64,000 nt of DNA from Physcomitrium patens (GCF_000002425.4 NC_037272.1:13590174-13654173); one strand, 5' to 3'. Positions 37,701 to 50,064 are shown, counted from the first letter of the stretch. The notes: a model not told the origin generated them from the letters alone. Made by a program: numbers and translations.

Positions 37701-38455
37701 GGCAATGCTAAGAGTAAACGAGGTCATTTTTCTACTGTAAGGATCATTATTAAAGCTTGTAAAGGAAGAACAAGAGAATGGCCAAAGTTATTACCATTTG
37801 CTCTTTGGGTTGATCGTACTACTCATAGTTCAATGACAGTATATATGCCGGTAGAGATAATGCAAGGATAGAAGCTCATTATGCCAATTGAAGAGCAAAT
37901 ACCTACTTGAAGTATCTTGCCTTGGTAAGACAATATATCTAAAGAAAAACTTCTTATACTTCAAATTCGTCAACTAGAGAGAAGACCTGAAGATGTAGAA
38001 AAAGCAATTATAAGGTTAAGGGAGTCACGCTTAAAGAATAAAGATAGATTTGATAAGTGACACAGGTTGAAGCTGAAGGATATTCAAGAAGGTGATTGGA
38101 TTTTGGTATATAACAACAGCTTGGATAATCAACATAGTGCTCTTAAAAAATTCTTTAAGTATTGGTTTGGACCTTATGTGGTTGTACATATTTTAGATAA
38201 TGCTACATATGTGTTAAAGAAATTAGATGGAACAAGATTTAAAATTCTACTTACAAAAAAATATATAAAACTTTTCAAACAACAGGATCAAGAACTAGTC
38301 CTTGAAGATGTTATAGAAGAATTTGATCTATCTAAGTATGAGAAAGAAGAATTGGATTTCGAAGAAGACATTATTGAGGAAGTAATATGATGCCGACTAC
38401 AACTTTGGTTCTTCTTAATGCATACCGGAGGATGCACAAGTTTAGAGGGGGTGGA
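34788..38455 (+). mobile_element. E pol region
   Basis: Reverse transcriptase lies about 35,600-36,300, with SHWFTIPKKN, a decayed Q..N block and FLDDI at about 36,052. RNase H is near 36,540-36,900 (TIDTSPIGVGWALGQ). Integrase spans about 37,200-37,900 with zinc-binding and catalytic stretches, and a C-terminal GPY/F-type block (FKYWFGPYVVVHILDNATYVL) near 38,155-38,215. A purine tract ends at 38,455. It is broken many times. The HLCGWFGRKPNP stretch after the RT is unlike family A and G0, so E belongs to a separate gypsy lineage with no visible chromodomain. Confidence 0.8.
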
Positions 38456-39787
38456 TGTCGTGTTGTAATTTGGCTACTATATGAAAATAATGAAATTATG
38501 TACTTAATATATAGATTATTAAGTAACATGGTGAAAGCCATGTTATTAGATTTTAGTTGGTTGTAGAATATAATTTGATTGTTACCTTGAAAAGAGGTTG
38601 TTTAAAAAGATTACTATAAAATTTGTATAATTTTAATTTCTTTTTTGATAGTGGCTTTTAAGATTGGATTTGGTTGATAGTAACTTCTAAATATTTAGAG
38701 TCACCTTTGTTAGACATTGGTGACATTTGAAAACTTATTTTGGTTCTTTTATTTGATGTTTAGAGTATAAATTATGTAAATCTTATAAAAAATAGATTGA
38801 AGAAGGATTTTAGTAGCAAAAGGAGTAATTAGGGCACCAATATAAATGAATGGAGATGGATGATGAAAATCTCCATTCCTATTGATCAAAAATCATGATC
38901 AATGGGCTTTAAGGAGGCTATCCGAGGCCATATTAGGGATTAGGATTAGTTTTTTGAAGCCATTTGAGCTTTGAAGACTAGTATCAGCTAATTTAGATTT
39001 TTGGCTATGGTTTTGGTACAAATCTTATATAATTTGGAGTTTATATGAAGGAGATATAGGCGCTCAAAGTTAAGGTATTGATTTGGGAGCTACAATCACT
39101 TTTTTTGACACAACGCACGTGTACAGAGGATAATTAAAGATTGGTGATTGCGATTGGAGAGAACACTTTTGCGGCTATACTTTTTACATATAACTTGCTA
39201 GATCTAAGTTAGGATGAAGGAGTTATTAGATTTTGAAGTCTGTGCATGTAATCTAAGGATAGTAAGTGACCCTATTTACTAGTGGTTGTGTCTTGAGCTA
39301 TATTTTGAGTAATTTGATAAGGTATTAGCTCAAAATTTCAAGAAATGTGTAATTTCATGTTAATAAACTTTATACATAGGTTTGATGACATTTGAATATT
39401 GAATTCTTGAGATATTAAGAAAATAGTGCTCATGTATTTGTAAATTAGGATTTAGAGTATCTGCTAGGATTTCTTAGATGCCAAAAGATTGGGAGTGAAT
39501 TTGCAATTGGATTTTTTTGAGGTAAGAGTAAAAGGTGGATTCTACCTATTCTATAAATTTGAAATAAACTAAAAAATTAGATCAAGAGTTATGAATTTCT
39601 AAAGTTTGGGACAAAAAAATCATTTGCGAGAAAAATATGTTTTGAAGGGATTTTGTTATATTTTAAATTTTATGTAAAATCAAAGGAGTTTTGAGATCCA
39701 AGATAAGATTCATATAAAGTTTTAAGCTAAACTCTCTATAGCTAGATACCCAGTGTATTCCCAGATAGCAAATCATGTCATACGACA
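38456..39787 (+). repeat. E 3' LTR
   Basis: 1,332 bp, starting TGTCGTGTTGTAA and ending CATACGACA, identical in length to the 5' LTR. The family A sequence of G1 resumes directly after the 4-bp duplication at 39,788. Confidence 0.92.
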
Positions 39788-41262
39788 ATGTTATATCTTG
39801 CCATCTATTTGAAGAAGGACATGTCATTCTTGAAGATCTTCATCTTGATTCTGTCGTCTTGAAGGTTATCACAATCGTAATGTCTCATCTGGTACGTCTG
39901 TAAATGAAAGCTCTTGGATTGAATGTGTTGGTTGTTGGTGCTCCATCTCATCACAAATACACAAAAGCTACAATAAAAGATAGAAGGTAGAATGTTGTTT
40001 TTCTTTGATTTTATTTTTTTTATAGCAAATGTTTGCTATTCTTCATCTTGATTTTGATGGATGTCGTTGATGAAAGTCTTCAACTTTCTTTACTATATTT
40101 ATAAGTTTCTTTGATGGCTCCCATGTGCGTTCACTATAATCATATCTGTGCCAATAAACAAGATATTCCAACCTATTTTGGTGCCACCTTGAGTCTAAAA
40201 CTGCTTCCACCTCAAATTCTTGGTTATTATCCACTTTTATAGGAGGAGGTGGCATTTGTCTTCTTTCCAAGATATTCACTGTCTTATACTGCTTCAGAAG
40301 AGACACATGAAATACAGGGTGGATCTTCATAGACTTTGGTAGATATAATCAATAGGTAACATGATTGATTTGTTCACAAATAGGAAAAGGTCTTAGCCTA
40401 TGAAAATCTAATTTATCAGAAGGATGAGTAGTCTTCATATTACAATGAAGTAACCAATCTAGTCACCCATATTATATTATGGTTGCTCTTTGCGATAGGC
40501 ATCTATGTTAATCTTTTGTCGTTCTTGAGCTTCCTTTAATTGTATCTTCATTGTTGTATGTAGCTTTGACAAGTGATTTGCTAAATCTTTTGCCACAAGA
40601 TTATTAACTTTTGAAAAGTCAAAAGTATCAAGATATGGATGATAATCATAATTGGCAAAGAACGGTGTTTATTGAGTGGAAGAATGTACCAAATTATTAT
40701 ATGCAAACTCTGCCAATGATAAAAGAGTTGTCCAATCATCTTGATGATAGTTGATGGTACATCTCAAATATTGCTCTAAAACTTGATTTATCCATTCTGT
40801 TTGTCCATCAGTTTGAGGATGAAAAGTTAAAAAAAGCTTTATATCCACCTTTAGAATCTTAAATAGGATTCTATAGAATCTTGATACAAATTTAGTACCC
40901 CTATCCGATATAATATCCTTTGATAATCCATGATAGCGATAGATATTGTCAATGAAAAGATTAGCTGTTTCTTCACTTGTGATAGATTTTGTACATAGTA
41001 CAAAATGTGCCATATTGATAAAACAATCTACTATCACAAATATAGAATCATAAGAATCTGAGATTGAAAGATCTGTGATGAAATCCATAGAAACAGAAGA
41101 CCACGATTGTTCTAGAATGGATAACGGCTGAAGAAGTCCATAAGGTCGATGACAAGGAGTTTTTGATCTTGAGCAAATATCACAAGATTGTACAAAATCT
41201 TTGACTGCCTTCCACATTTGCGGCCACCAAAAATCTTTAGATATTAATTCCAAAGTATACAA
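39788..41262 (-). mobile_element. G1: family A element, right segment, truncated
   Basis: Minus strand, reading down from 41,262: integrase zinc-binding block (CDICSRSK near 41,160), catalytic core, FHPQTDGQT block near 40,810, C-terminal block, chromodomain near 40,200-40,100 and the start of the extra 3' frame up to 39,788. It continues at 12,565. Sequence before the integrase (gag, protease, RT, 5' LTR) is missing: homology ends abruptly at about 41,262. It is broken several times. Confidence 0.85.
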
Positions 41263-41899
41263 TTCAAAAATATATGCTCATTGTTGTTTAAATATATTTT
41301 GGAACAACAAGAATTAAAATAAGAAATTCTTTTTGTTTAGAAAAAAACCAAAACGCTTGTGATTTGTTGAAATTAAAAAATCTTCAATGGTTGGTTGTAT
41401 ATTTTAAAATAAATTAAAAAATTAAAATACCACTTAAAATATAATATGTAAGAAATTTGAGATAAAATATTTTTTTATATATTAAAAATGATATTTTTAC
41501 TTATAATTTAAATTAGACCTAATTTAAAAGATATTATTTATATAATTTGATATAGTGTATCAAAATATGCTAAAATATCATGTGAATTGTGAAATTTTTA
41601 ATCATAATGATAAAAATAAATAAATAAATAATTTGGTCCATTCTATTATTTCTTTTTACTCAGGACTATTGTAATAAAAAAGTTTATTCTTTAATCCAAA
41701 TTACAAAATAACCTCAATTATAAATTTTTTATAATTTTTAATACAAAGTAAAATAAGCAAATAATAAGAAATAAAGAAGAACATAAAAGAAGTAAAAGAA
41801 TTGTAATCAAGTAATTACACTTTATAAAACTAGTCAAAGTCTATTTATCAAAAATTTATCTAAATAAAAATTAGGTATTTAATTTTTTATCTTTAAAAT
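41263..41899. other. AT-rich sequence, nothing recognised
   Basis: Starts where G1 homology stops. There is no open frame, and no match to the missing part of the G0 LTR was found. Confidence 0.35.
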
Positions 41900-42730
41900 A
41901 ACATGAAAAACATTAAAATCTAAGTTATTATAAATAAGTTATGATAATTAAAAGATAACAAGTAAATGATAGAAAAATTTAATAAACATATTTTACCTCA
42001 AGGATAACTTCCTTAAGTTAAAGATTTGAGCATGACCAAGACTCTCAAGTAGTATATATGGATGTCTTAGAGAAGCTACAAGGCTTTAGTTATATACTCC
42101 TACCTACATCTAAGGTGCCACAACCTATGGAACTTATGCACCTCTCTTCTTATAAATACTAAATTAGTTTATAATCTTCACATTTTCTACTAATGATTTT
42201 TTTATTTGTTTTTATTTTTTTTGTTACAATTTTGACTATATTATAGTTTTAAAAAACATCCAATTAGTATAAAAACTTTTTATGGCCTTCAAATTTTGTT
42301 CAATTTCTTCATAATAACTTTTCAATGGAATAAAAATCAATTTTTATCAAAAGCTTAAGAATTAATTTTAAAAATTCTAAATTAATTATTAATAGGAATT
42401 AAAATTTTCTATTAATTTTTTATAATACTATATTATTATTATATTTTTTATTTTTTATAATAATAGAATTAATTTAAATTTATTAAATATCATATTTTCT
42501 ACATTAATGAATAAAAAAACATGAGGTTTTTTTTAAGGCTTCAATTTTAACTACAAATTAAAATTTATAGATTTTATTTTGGTAAATAATACTTGTAGAT
42601 TAAAAGCCAATATAGGCATAAGTCTCAATAGCTAAATATTAATTTTAAAAATGAAAAACATAAAAACTAACCATGTAAGATAATTACCTCCAAAACTTAT
42701 TAAGATTCCATTTTTATAATTTTTTCTTTA
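41900..42730 (-). repeat. Repeat H, minus-strand copy
   Basis: Its reverse complement is collinear with 5,960-6,755 over about 800 bp, including the TATATATACTACTT element (complement near 42,050) and TAGTAGAAAAT (complement near 42,190). It is strongly diverged and interrupted by small insertions. It lies in inverted orientation on the other side of the nested stack. Confidence 0.65.
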
Positions 42731-43063
42731 ATAATATTCTTGCAACTTATAAAACCTTCTAAATTCTAATAAATGATTAAAAAAATTTCAATAACATTCT
42801 TTAATCTTATTATTTTTATATTTAAATAACTTAAAACTATATTTTTAATGATTCTACTAATTAATATCTATAAATTGAATTCAAAGCTATCTTCAAAAGC
42901 TAAGCATTAAAATAAAACAACTTTTTTTTATTTATCAAATGACTTTCATTGAATTTTTGTACTATAGGCTTTCAAAGTAGGCTTTTAGGTGTAAACAAAT
43001 TGCTAATTTCAATAATTTATTCTATCATTTGTATATGAGATTTTAAACTAAGGATTAAATCTA

Positions 43064-43103
<40 letters not shown>

Positions 43104-44259
43104 TACTCAAATTTAAAAAATCAGGTTAGATAAAATTAAAAGTTTTGACAATGTTTAATTGAATAAAATTAAGTACTTTACAAATAATCATAAATAATTC
43201 AAAGTAAATAAGAATTATATATATATTGAACAAAACATTAAGTTTACGATATTAAATTATTATAATGTAGTTATTTTAATAAAATGATAAAAATTTATTT
43301 TAATTTTTTGATATTTATTTGTTTATTTTTATTTTAAAACAACTTAAAAATAACTTATTAAAAAGTAAAATATAACAATAATTCTTGATTTTAAAAAAAT
43401 AATATTCTTTTCATATTACAAAATATCACCAAGTAATTGATTAAATAAAAAGATATGATCTTAAATTTAAAAAATAATATTTTAAACTAAAAATTTATCA
43501 TGTTCTATAAACTAGTAAAATTATGATTTTAAATAGAATATCAAGGTTTAATTTACATATAATATTTTTACTATTTTATACGAAATAATAAAATTTAACA
43601 TTATCAATATTTTAAACAACTTACAGTCTTTTAGAAAGACATTACTTGTAGTTTTTAAAAAGATCAAAAAAATCTTGCATCTTCATTTAATGGTCTTTTT
43701 TTAATCAAAATCCAATGTTCTTACAATATGATGTTGTTGCAAGTCCAACCTTTATAGAAGCATAGATGTAGTGAAAGACTTTGGAAATGCTTAAGGATAC
43801 ATGATCCATGAAAGATAATGAGTGACAAAGAAGAATCATTGAAATGAAGAACTGAAAAAGGTTGAGTTTTTCTGCATCCATAGTAAAAATCTTATAATAA
43901 GAGAACAATAGTTAAACGATACAAGTAAAAAAATAATGAGTTATTTTATTAAAATGATGCTTGGGAGGAAGTAGGAAACATATTATAATTGGACTCTCAA
44001 AAATTAGAAGATGATATTTCAAAAATACACTTATCATTAATTAATTAATTTAAGTATATTATATTTTTATTCTTTAGAATATCGTATTTTTATGATTAAA
44101 AAATATAGATTCTTATGATTTATATATGAATATATATATATATATATATATATATAACCATATAAATTTCATGGTAACATTTTAATCTAATATTAATTGA
44201 TAATATAATATTGTAAAAAATCAAATAAAAAAAGAAATAATCTAATAGATGTATATATG

Positions 44260-44302
<43 letters not shown>

Positions 44303-45633
44303 AATAAAATATACTTTATACAATATATTTTTTGATTTTTTGTAAATAATTTATTTTTAGAAAAATAAAGTAATCATTATAAAAGATATATATATATACA
44401 TATATTAAAAATATCAAATACCTATTTATAAAGATTATTACTATAATATTATAGTTTTGTTTAGATATATTTTTTTGTATATATAAATAATAAATTATTA
44501 AGTTCATAGATAATATAAAATATAGATAATATTATGTACTTTTTAACTTACAATCAAATGAATGGAATATCTTTAGGAAAAAAAAATATAAGAAAGGTAT
44601 ATAATCATTTTCCTCTTTTTACTCTCAAATCATGACAAGTATGTTCCAAAGTTCAATATATTTGATCCAAATATTTAGGTACACTAATATTTACAAAAAA
44701 AATACATGTAATAAATTTATAATACACAATAAAATTTTTAAATTCATGATTTTATAAGAAAAATCTTGTAAGACTTGTATATTTTAAGATTATATATTAA
44801 ATAATTAAAAAAAATTACCAATATATTTAAAGAATAAATTTTCTTTAATAAAAAGTTATTACAAAAAAATATAAATTTATCAATTTTAATTCTTTAAATA
44901 TTAAGATATATTGAATTCTTTAGAGTATATGTATAGATTTAAAAATATGAGATGATTATACTAAAATTAAATTACATTAAAATATTACATAGCATATATT
45001 TTTATTTCAAAAAATAAAATAATAATTTTTTGAATAATATAACATTTTTTATGGAATAATATCTTCTAATTTATGTACTTTAATTTGAAAAATAATATAC
45101 TAGTATAATATTTTTTTTATTAAAATTTATGATATTAAATAATAATAAATACAATAATATGTAAGAATAAAATATTTTTTGACAAAATATAGATTCAATA
45201 GAAAGTTTTGAATAGCACAATAAGAGATTTTTTTTTTTAATTTCTTATATATATGCATAATGTTCTTTGTGCTATTATTTATAATCTATTATAAGAAAAA
45301 ATATATTTATCAAAGTTTATTAAGAATTAGAAGTAGTGCATTGAAGGCATGATAGAAATCATTCTTACTATGCCTCTTCAATCAAAGCTAGTCACTTTTG
45401 ACATAGGAGCCATGTGGCCTTGCTTTGACTAATTACATATAACCTTGTGGCTCTCTTATCCATGTGGTCTCTATTGATTACTTCTATTAGTTAATAATAG
45501 TTAATAAAAATAAATTAATTATCATAAATAAGAAATTAATATAATTATGCATCATAAAAAAAGTTGGTTTGCAAAACTTTGCTTAATTATTAGAGATTAC
45601 TAAAATTTAGAAAATTAATTAATAAGATAAACA

Positions 45634-45673
<40 letters not shown>

Positions 45674-46380
45674 GATTTTAAATTATTCTAGTTTAAAAAC
45701 TAAACTTAAAATAATTCAATATTATATGCTCTTAATTAGATTTTTAAAGCATTTATAAAATCAAAGCATATTCCAATTTTTATATTTTACTTTTATTTTT
45801 CTATTTTTTAATAAATATAGGAAAATACAAAATAGATCCAAGTTTTTACTAATTAATCCACCCATCTTAACCATCATGAAAAAATAAATTATGATTTATA
45901 GATCCGTTTCTCCATCATTGGATTTGCAACCAATAAAAGTCAACCACATTTATCATGATTGTCATATTTTTCATCAAGGGTGGATCTATTTAGTAAAATT
46001 ATGGGTCTATTTAAAAAATAGGTGCATTTCTATGTAGAATTTTAAAGTTCTGTTTAAATCCCTTGATTAACATAACAAAAATTTGAATTTTAAAATTCAA
46101 GTAAAATAGCCATTGAACCCACATCAAGTCTTGCACACATAAATCAACGTATTTACAGTTTAGTCGAATTTACTTATTTTATTTGTAACCATAAACATGC
46201 CTCATCTTCGTAAAAAGACTTTATATTATAATTGTTCTGATGTAAGTAAAAAACAAGATTTTATTCTTCTTCTTCTTCTTCTTCTTATTATCATATAGTT
46301 AGTATGATAGAATCACACTTCTGGAAAAAATAGTAATATTTTAAAAAATGAATTAATTTTTTAGTTTTTTAATTTTTAAA
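42731..46380. other. Very AT-rich spacer with (AT)n tracts
   Basis: No gene supported. Simple AT dinucleotide runs lie near 43,067-43,100, 44,128-44,155, 44,262-44,296 and 45,640-45,666. Short open frames here are low-complexity Ile/Tyr/Lys strings. A slightly less AT-rich patch at about 43,690-43,900 and another at 45,330-45,480 have no recognisable product. Confidence 0.5.
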
Positions 46381-46439
46381 ATGAAGTTGTACGAGCAAAC
46401 ATCGATAATTAAAGCTCTTTATTATTTTTCTCATTCTCT

Positions 46440-46988
46440 CTTCACAACATGCTTTCTCAAACTCGTGAATTTTCCGAGAGCGTGTTCTCACTGTGCTCAA
46501 GCGCCGCACACAATAAAAAGAGAAAGGCGTTACAAAGTAAAAGTTTCATCAGTTCCACTTTAAAGTTTGAAGAACTTAGGGCGACAGGGTTAGGGTTTCA
46601 ATGGAGGGTTAAGTGCCGAGACTGCAATGAGACCGGTCCTTTTCCACCTCCATTTGTCTCGGCACAGCTCGTAATCGAGCTCTCCGAGGGAGGTTTGTTT
46701 GATCGATCGCACAGGTTGACTCATTGTCACCTTGGGATCGAGTTTTCATACAACACTGCACTAAAATATCTCAATTTGGCTTAGTCTTTGTGGAGCCACC
46801 TCATCACAAAGAGAGCTTTAGTACTTCGAGTTTGTTTCACTCAGTACTTGACAATTGAGAGCATTTGTCACTTATATTTCTGTGTTTCGAGGCGCAATTT
46901 TTCGCCGGAGTGTGTGGAGATCCCAGCGAGCTGTAGAAGACTTGGATTAAGGTTAGTTTTGTGTTTGGAGGTTTCTTCGTCATCAAAG
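46440..46988 (+). promoter_or_regulatory. Promoter and 5' leader region of the RH7 gene, with telo-box
   Basis: Base composition changes from very AT-rich to mixed at about 46,440. An exact telo-box TTAGGGTTT lies at 46,590-46,598, preceded by AGGG. In land plants this element is common at the 5' ends of genes for ribosome biogenesis and translation, which fits the downstream gene. A tiny upstream frame (ATG GAG GGT TAA) begins at about 46,602. Open frames across 46,381-46,784 look like leader sequence, not a gene. The transcription start is not determined. Confidence 0.55.
46590..46598 (+). promoter_or_regulatory. Telo-box
   Basis: TTAGGGTTT, the complement of AAACCCTAA, about 390 bp before the start codon; see the promoter entry for its meaning. 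Confidence 0.6.
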
Positions 46989-49900
46989 ATGCCGGGACCA
47001 GTTGCTATGGAGCTTGGCCATGTGGCCGTAGAAAGTGGAAAGAAGAGTAAGAAGATTGCCGTATCCTCCGACGAAGAGGTGTCTGCGGCGGCGCTTCAAC
47101 CGCGTCCGGAGTCTGAGAAGAAAAAGAAGAAAAAAGAGAAGAAGGTGGATGCGGAGGCGCAGGCCGTTGAAGGGTCTACCGTTACAATGAACGGTGATAC
47201 GATGGAGGTTGAGCCGGCGAAGGTGTCTAAAAAGAAGAGGGCCAAGTCTCCTCAGGATGATGGCGTTACGGCGAAGAAGATTCAGAAGGTCGTAGAGGAT
47301 GGAGGCAAAGAGGCTGGTGCTGCTATGGATCCCATGTCTGTCTCCAATTTCAGTATTGGCAAGCTTTTGCGAGAAAAGTTAAAGTCTAAGGGTATCGAAG
47401 CGCTCTTTCCGATTCAGGCTCAGACTTTCGAACCTGTATTCGAAGGGAATGACATGGTTGGCCGAGCACGCACAGGACAGGTTGTCCTCCCACTTTTGTC
47501 TTTATAGAACCTGATTGTGTTTCATTTTATGACACTTCCCTAACGTTGGTTTAATAGTGGCTGGGTCATTGTTGCAGCAGTAAGGGTTACAGCGTCTGTT
47601 GTGTCTAGATGCCTTTTCTGTGGAATTAAATATCGCTTAATTTTTTTTAATATATTTTCTAAACTTTGGAGTAATAACCTAAGTCGGGTATGTGAGAATC
47701 ATAAACCTTTAATCTGAGAGTCCTTTTATTGTTTTTTTTCAGGGGAAAACTCTGGCGTTTGTGCTGCCCGTTCTGGAGTCTTTGAGTCAGAGCGGTTATA
47801 CGAAGAGCCTCGGCAGAGGCCGAGCTCCCGCTGTCATCGTTCTTGCACCTACCCGTGAATTAGCGAAACAAGTAAGATTTGTGGGACTCGGAATCACTCT
47901 GTTGTATGAAGTTACCGCACATGACTCCAGTCTTTTATCAAAGTACGATATAATTGTATATATCTTTAAATTCCATCGATATTGACCTACGTTTGAGTCA
48001 TTCAGGTGCATGCAGACTTTGAGACTTACGGGAATGCAGTTGGATTGAGCACCGTTTGTGTCTATGGTGGAGCCCCTTACGGGCCACAAGAGAATGCTCT
48101 AAGGAGAGGTGTTGATATCGTCGTCGGCACTCCTGGTCGAATCAAGGTAGTGTGAGTTTTCATTCGTGTGATTTATTATTTCTTGGACTACTACATCCAA
48201 GATAATGGACGATTTCAGTCATGTTATCTTAAACTTTGGTTTTGGGCTAATGCGTTTTTAACTTGCCTAGGATCACTTGGAGCGGGGCGGATTGAATCTG
48301 AAGTCCTTGAAGTTTCGTATACTTGACGAGGCTGATGAAATGCTCAATATGGGGTTTGTGGACGACGTAGAGAAAATTCTTGGTATTTTCAGAGCTTCTC
48401 TATGCACATTTTCAGTGATCTTAATTGGATTGTTACAGTAGTTTCTGTACCCCTGTCTGACATTTGGTGGAATCAGTTTTCCTAATTATTGAAGTGGTTG
48501 ACGTATCGGCAGGCGGCGTTGATGATCCATCGAAGGTTCAAACTCTACTTTTTAGTGCAACTCTGCCCACGTGGGTTCAACAGGTATAGTTCATTCAATA
48601 TCTTTACCGCATCTTTTCTTTTCAACTTTGATTTACGAAGTGCATAAAGGCGCATGTGTTATGCGAATTTTCACTGATTCACTCTACGAATTAATAGTGG
48701 TATATTTTAATTTTTCACTAAGTATTTAGATTGTGTGAGCTGTATGATAGTGGATTTATACTCGCCGTCGGAATTCATCGGTTTCTTCATTCGTATGTGA
48801 ATGCAGATTGCCCGTAAGTTTTTGAAGCCTGAGAGGAGAACTGTTGACTTGGTTGGTGATGAGAAGATGAAGGCTAGCAACAATGTGAAGCACTTGTTGC
48901 TTCCAGGTCACTATTCCATGCGAACTCAGCTTGTGCAAGACGTCATTCAGTGTTATGGCAGCGGAGGCCGCATTATAGTCTTCACTGAGACCAAGAACGA
49001 CGCCTCGGAGTTGGCAGGAGTCTTGAAGAGTGGAACTGCACGAGCTCTGCATGGGGATATCCCTCAAAATCAGCGAGAGGTGACACTTCAAGGGTTTCGC
49101 ACGAGCAAGTTCAGTGTTCTGGTTGCAACGGATGTGGCCGCCAGAGGATTAGACATCAATGACGTTCAGTTGGTGATTCAGGTACTTCACTTCGAATGCA
49201 CTTTAGATGTTCTTGGCGCATGTAACTTTCTCTGTCTGGTAGAGAATCGTATTGCTGGATGTCGTCACTGATCGTTTTGATCGCTACTCTATTGTTATTT
49301 GGCAGTGTGAACCTCCTCGTGATGCCGAAACCTACATCCATCGGTCTGGGCGGACAGGAAGAGCTGGAAATACTGGTATCTCTGTGTTGTTTTACGACAG
49401 GAAGAAGGAGTACATGATCCCTCAGATCGAACGGAAGGCTGGGTTCAAGTTTGAGCGGATTGCAGCTCCTCAACCTGCAGACATTGCCAAGGCTAGTGGC
49501 AACACAGCGACAGATGGTGTCTTAGCAGTCTCCGATACCGTGATACCACTATTCCGTCAAGCAGCTGAGGACCTTGTGAAGAGCAGTGGTTTGCCTGTAC
49601 TAGACGTCCTTGCCAAGGCCATTGCCAAAATTTCTGGTCAAACAGAGCTGAAGAGAAGGTCCCTACTTACTTCTCACGATGATGCTACAACCTTGATGCT
49701 GAAGGCAAACACAAAAATGTACTCTCCCACGTATGCATTCAATTGTTTGCGGAAGTACTTGCCTGAAGAAACAGTTAATGAAGTCAGGCGTATGAATCTT
49801 ACTACTGATTGCACGGGAGCTGTCTTTGATGTACCATCGAGGAGTGTTGAGGAATTCATAGCAGAACAAGAAGGTGAAAACTTCACCGTGGAAGTTTTGG

Positions 49901-50064
49901 ACGCGCTACCTGAGTTGCAAGTAAAGCCTGACCGTAGTGGTGGTGAAGACAGAGGCTTTGGTGGAAGGGGTGGTCGAGGAGGTGGCTTTGGTGGAAGAAG
50001 TGGTGGGTACGGCCGAGGTGGGAGCAGAGGTGGAGGTGGCGGCGGACGGTTTGGTCGTCGTTGA
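46989..50064 (+). CDS. RH7: DEAD-box ATP-dependent RNA helicase 7-like, nucleolar (GUCT domain)
   Basis: Seven exons: 46,989-47,480; 47,743-47,871; 48,006-48,146; 48,271-48,382; 48,513-48,583; 48,807-49,181; 49,306-50,064. All introns are GT-AG and the frame is kept, giving 692 aa. The product should unwind RNA with ATP, probably in rRNA processing in the nucleolus. Visible motifs: Q motif GIEALFPIQ (135-143), motif I ARTGQGKT (160-167), PTRELA (200-205), TPGR (249-252), DEAD (273-276), SAT (306-308), IIVFT (371-375), ATD and ARGLD (422-431), HRSGRTGR (452-459). A GUCT domain follows (about 557-645, [10 protein letters not shown] start), then a Gly/Arg RGG-type tail (651-692) that should bind RNA. 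Lys-rich tracts at 44-52 and 81-85 suit nucleolar import. The start was chosen because [10 protein letters not shown] begins the conserved layout; an in-frame ATG at 46,788 would add 67 unlike residues. No sign of decay. Confidence 0.94.

Larger units (their letters stand above)
12566..39787 (+). mobile_element. E: Ty3/gypsy element with 1.33-kb LTRs, split by later insertions
   Basis: Two 1,332-bp LTRs (12,566-13,897 and 38,456-39,787) bound it, with 4-bp flanks ACGT (12,562-12,565) and ATGT (39,788-39,791). The flanks join seamlessly in family A sequence, confirming one insertion into G1. The interior is split by K (15,095-31,881) and C3 (33,033-34,783). Parts in order: gag, protease-like region, reverse transcriptase, RNase H, integrase with a GPY/F-type C-terminal domain, then a purine tract at about 38,442-38,455. 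No chromodomain was found. The element is broken many times. LTR divergence is roughly 5-7% in the stretches compared, older than K and A. Confidence 0.9.

Noticed and set aside
43705-43908. A 67-codon minus-strand frame in a less AT-rich patch
   Set aside because: No family recognised, no flanking exons or homologous copy; most likely chance.
44120-44507. Minus-strand frames of 63-67 codons
   Set aside because: They are translations of (AT)n repeats.
46381-46784. Overlapping short frames upstream of the helicase
   Set aside because: They overlap the promoter and leader, are not alike to any family I know, and end before the real start codon.
47761-49271. Separate small genes inside the helicase locus
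   Set aside because: They are single exons plus read-through into introns; the GT-AG splice sites join them into one frame.
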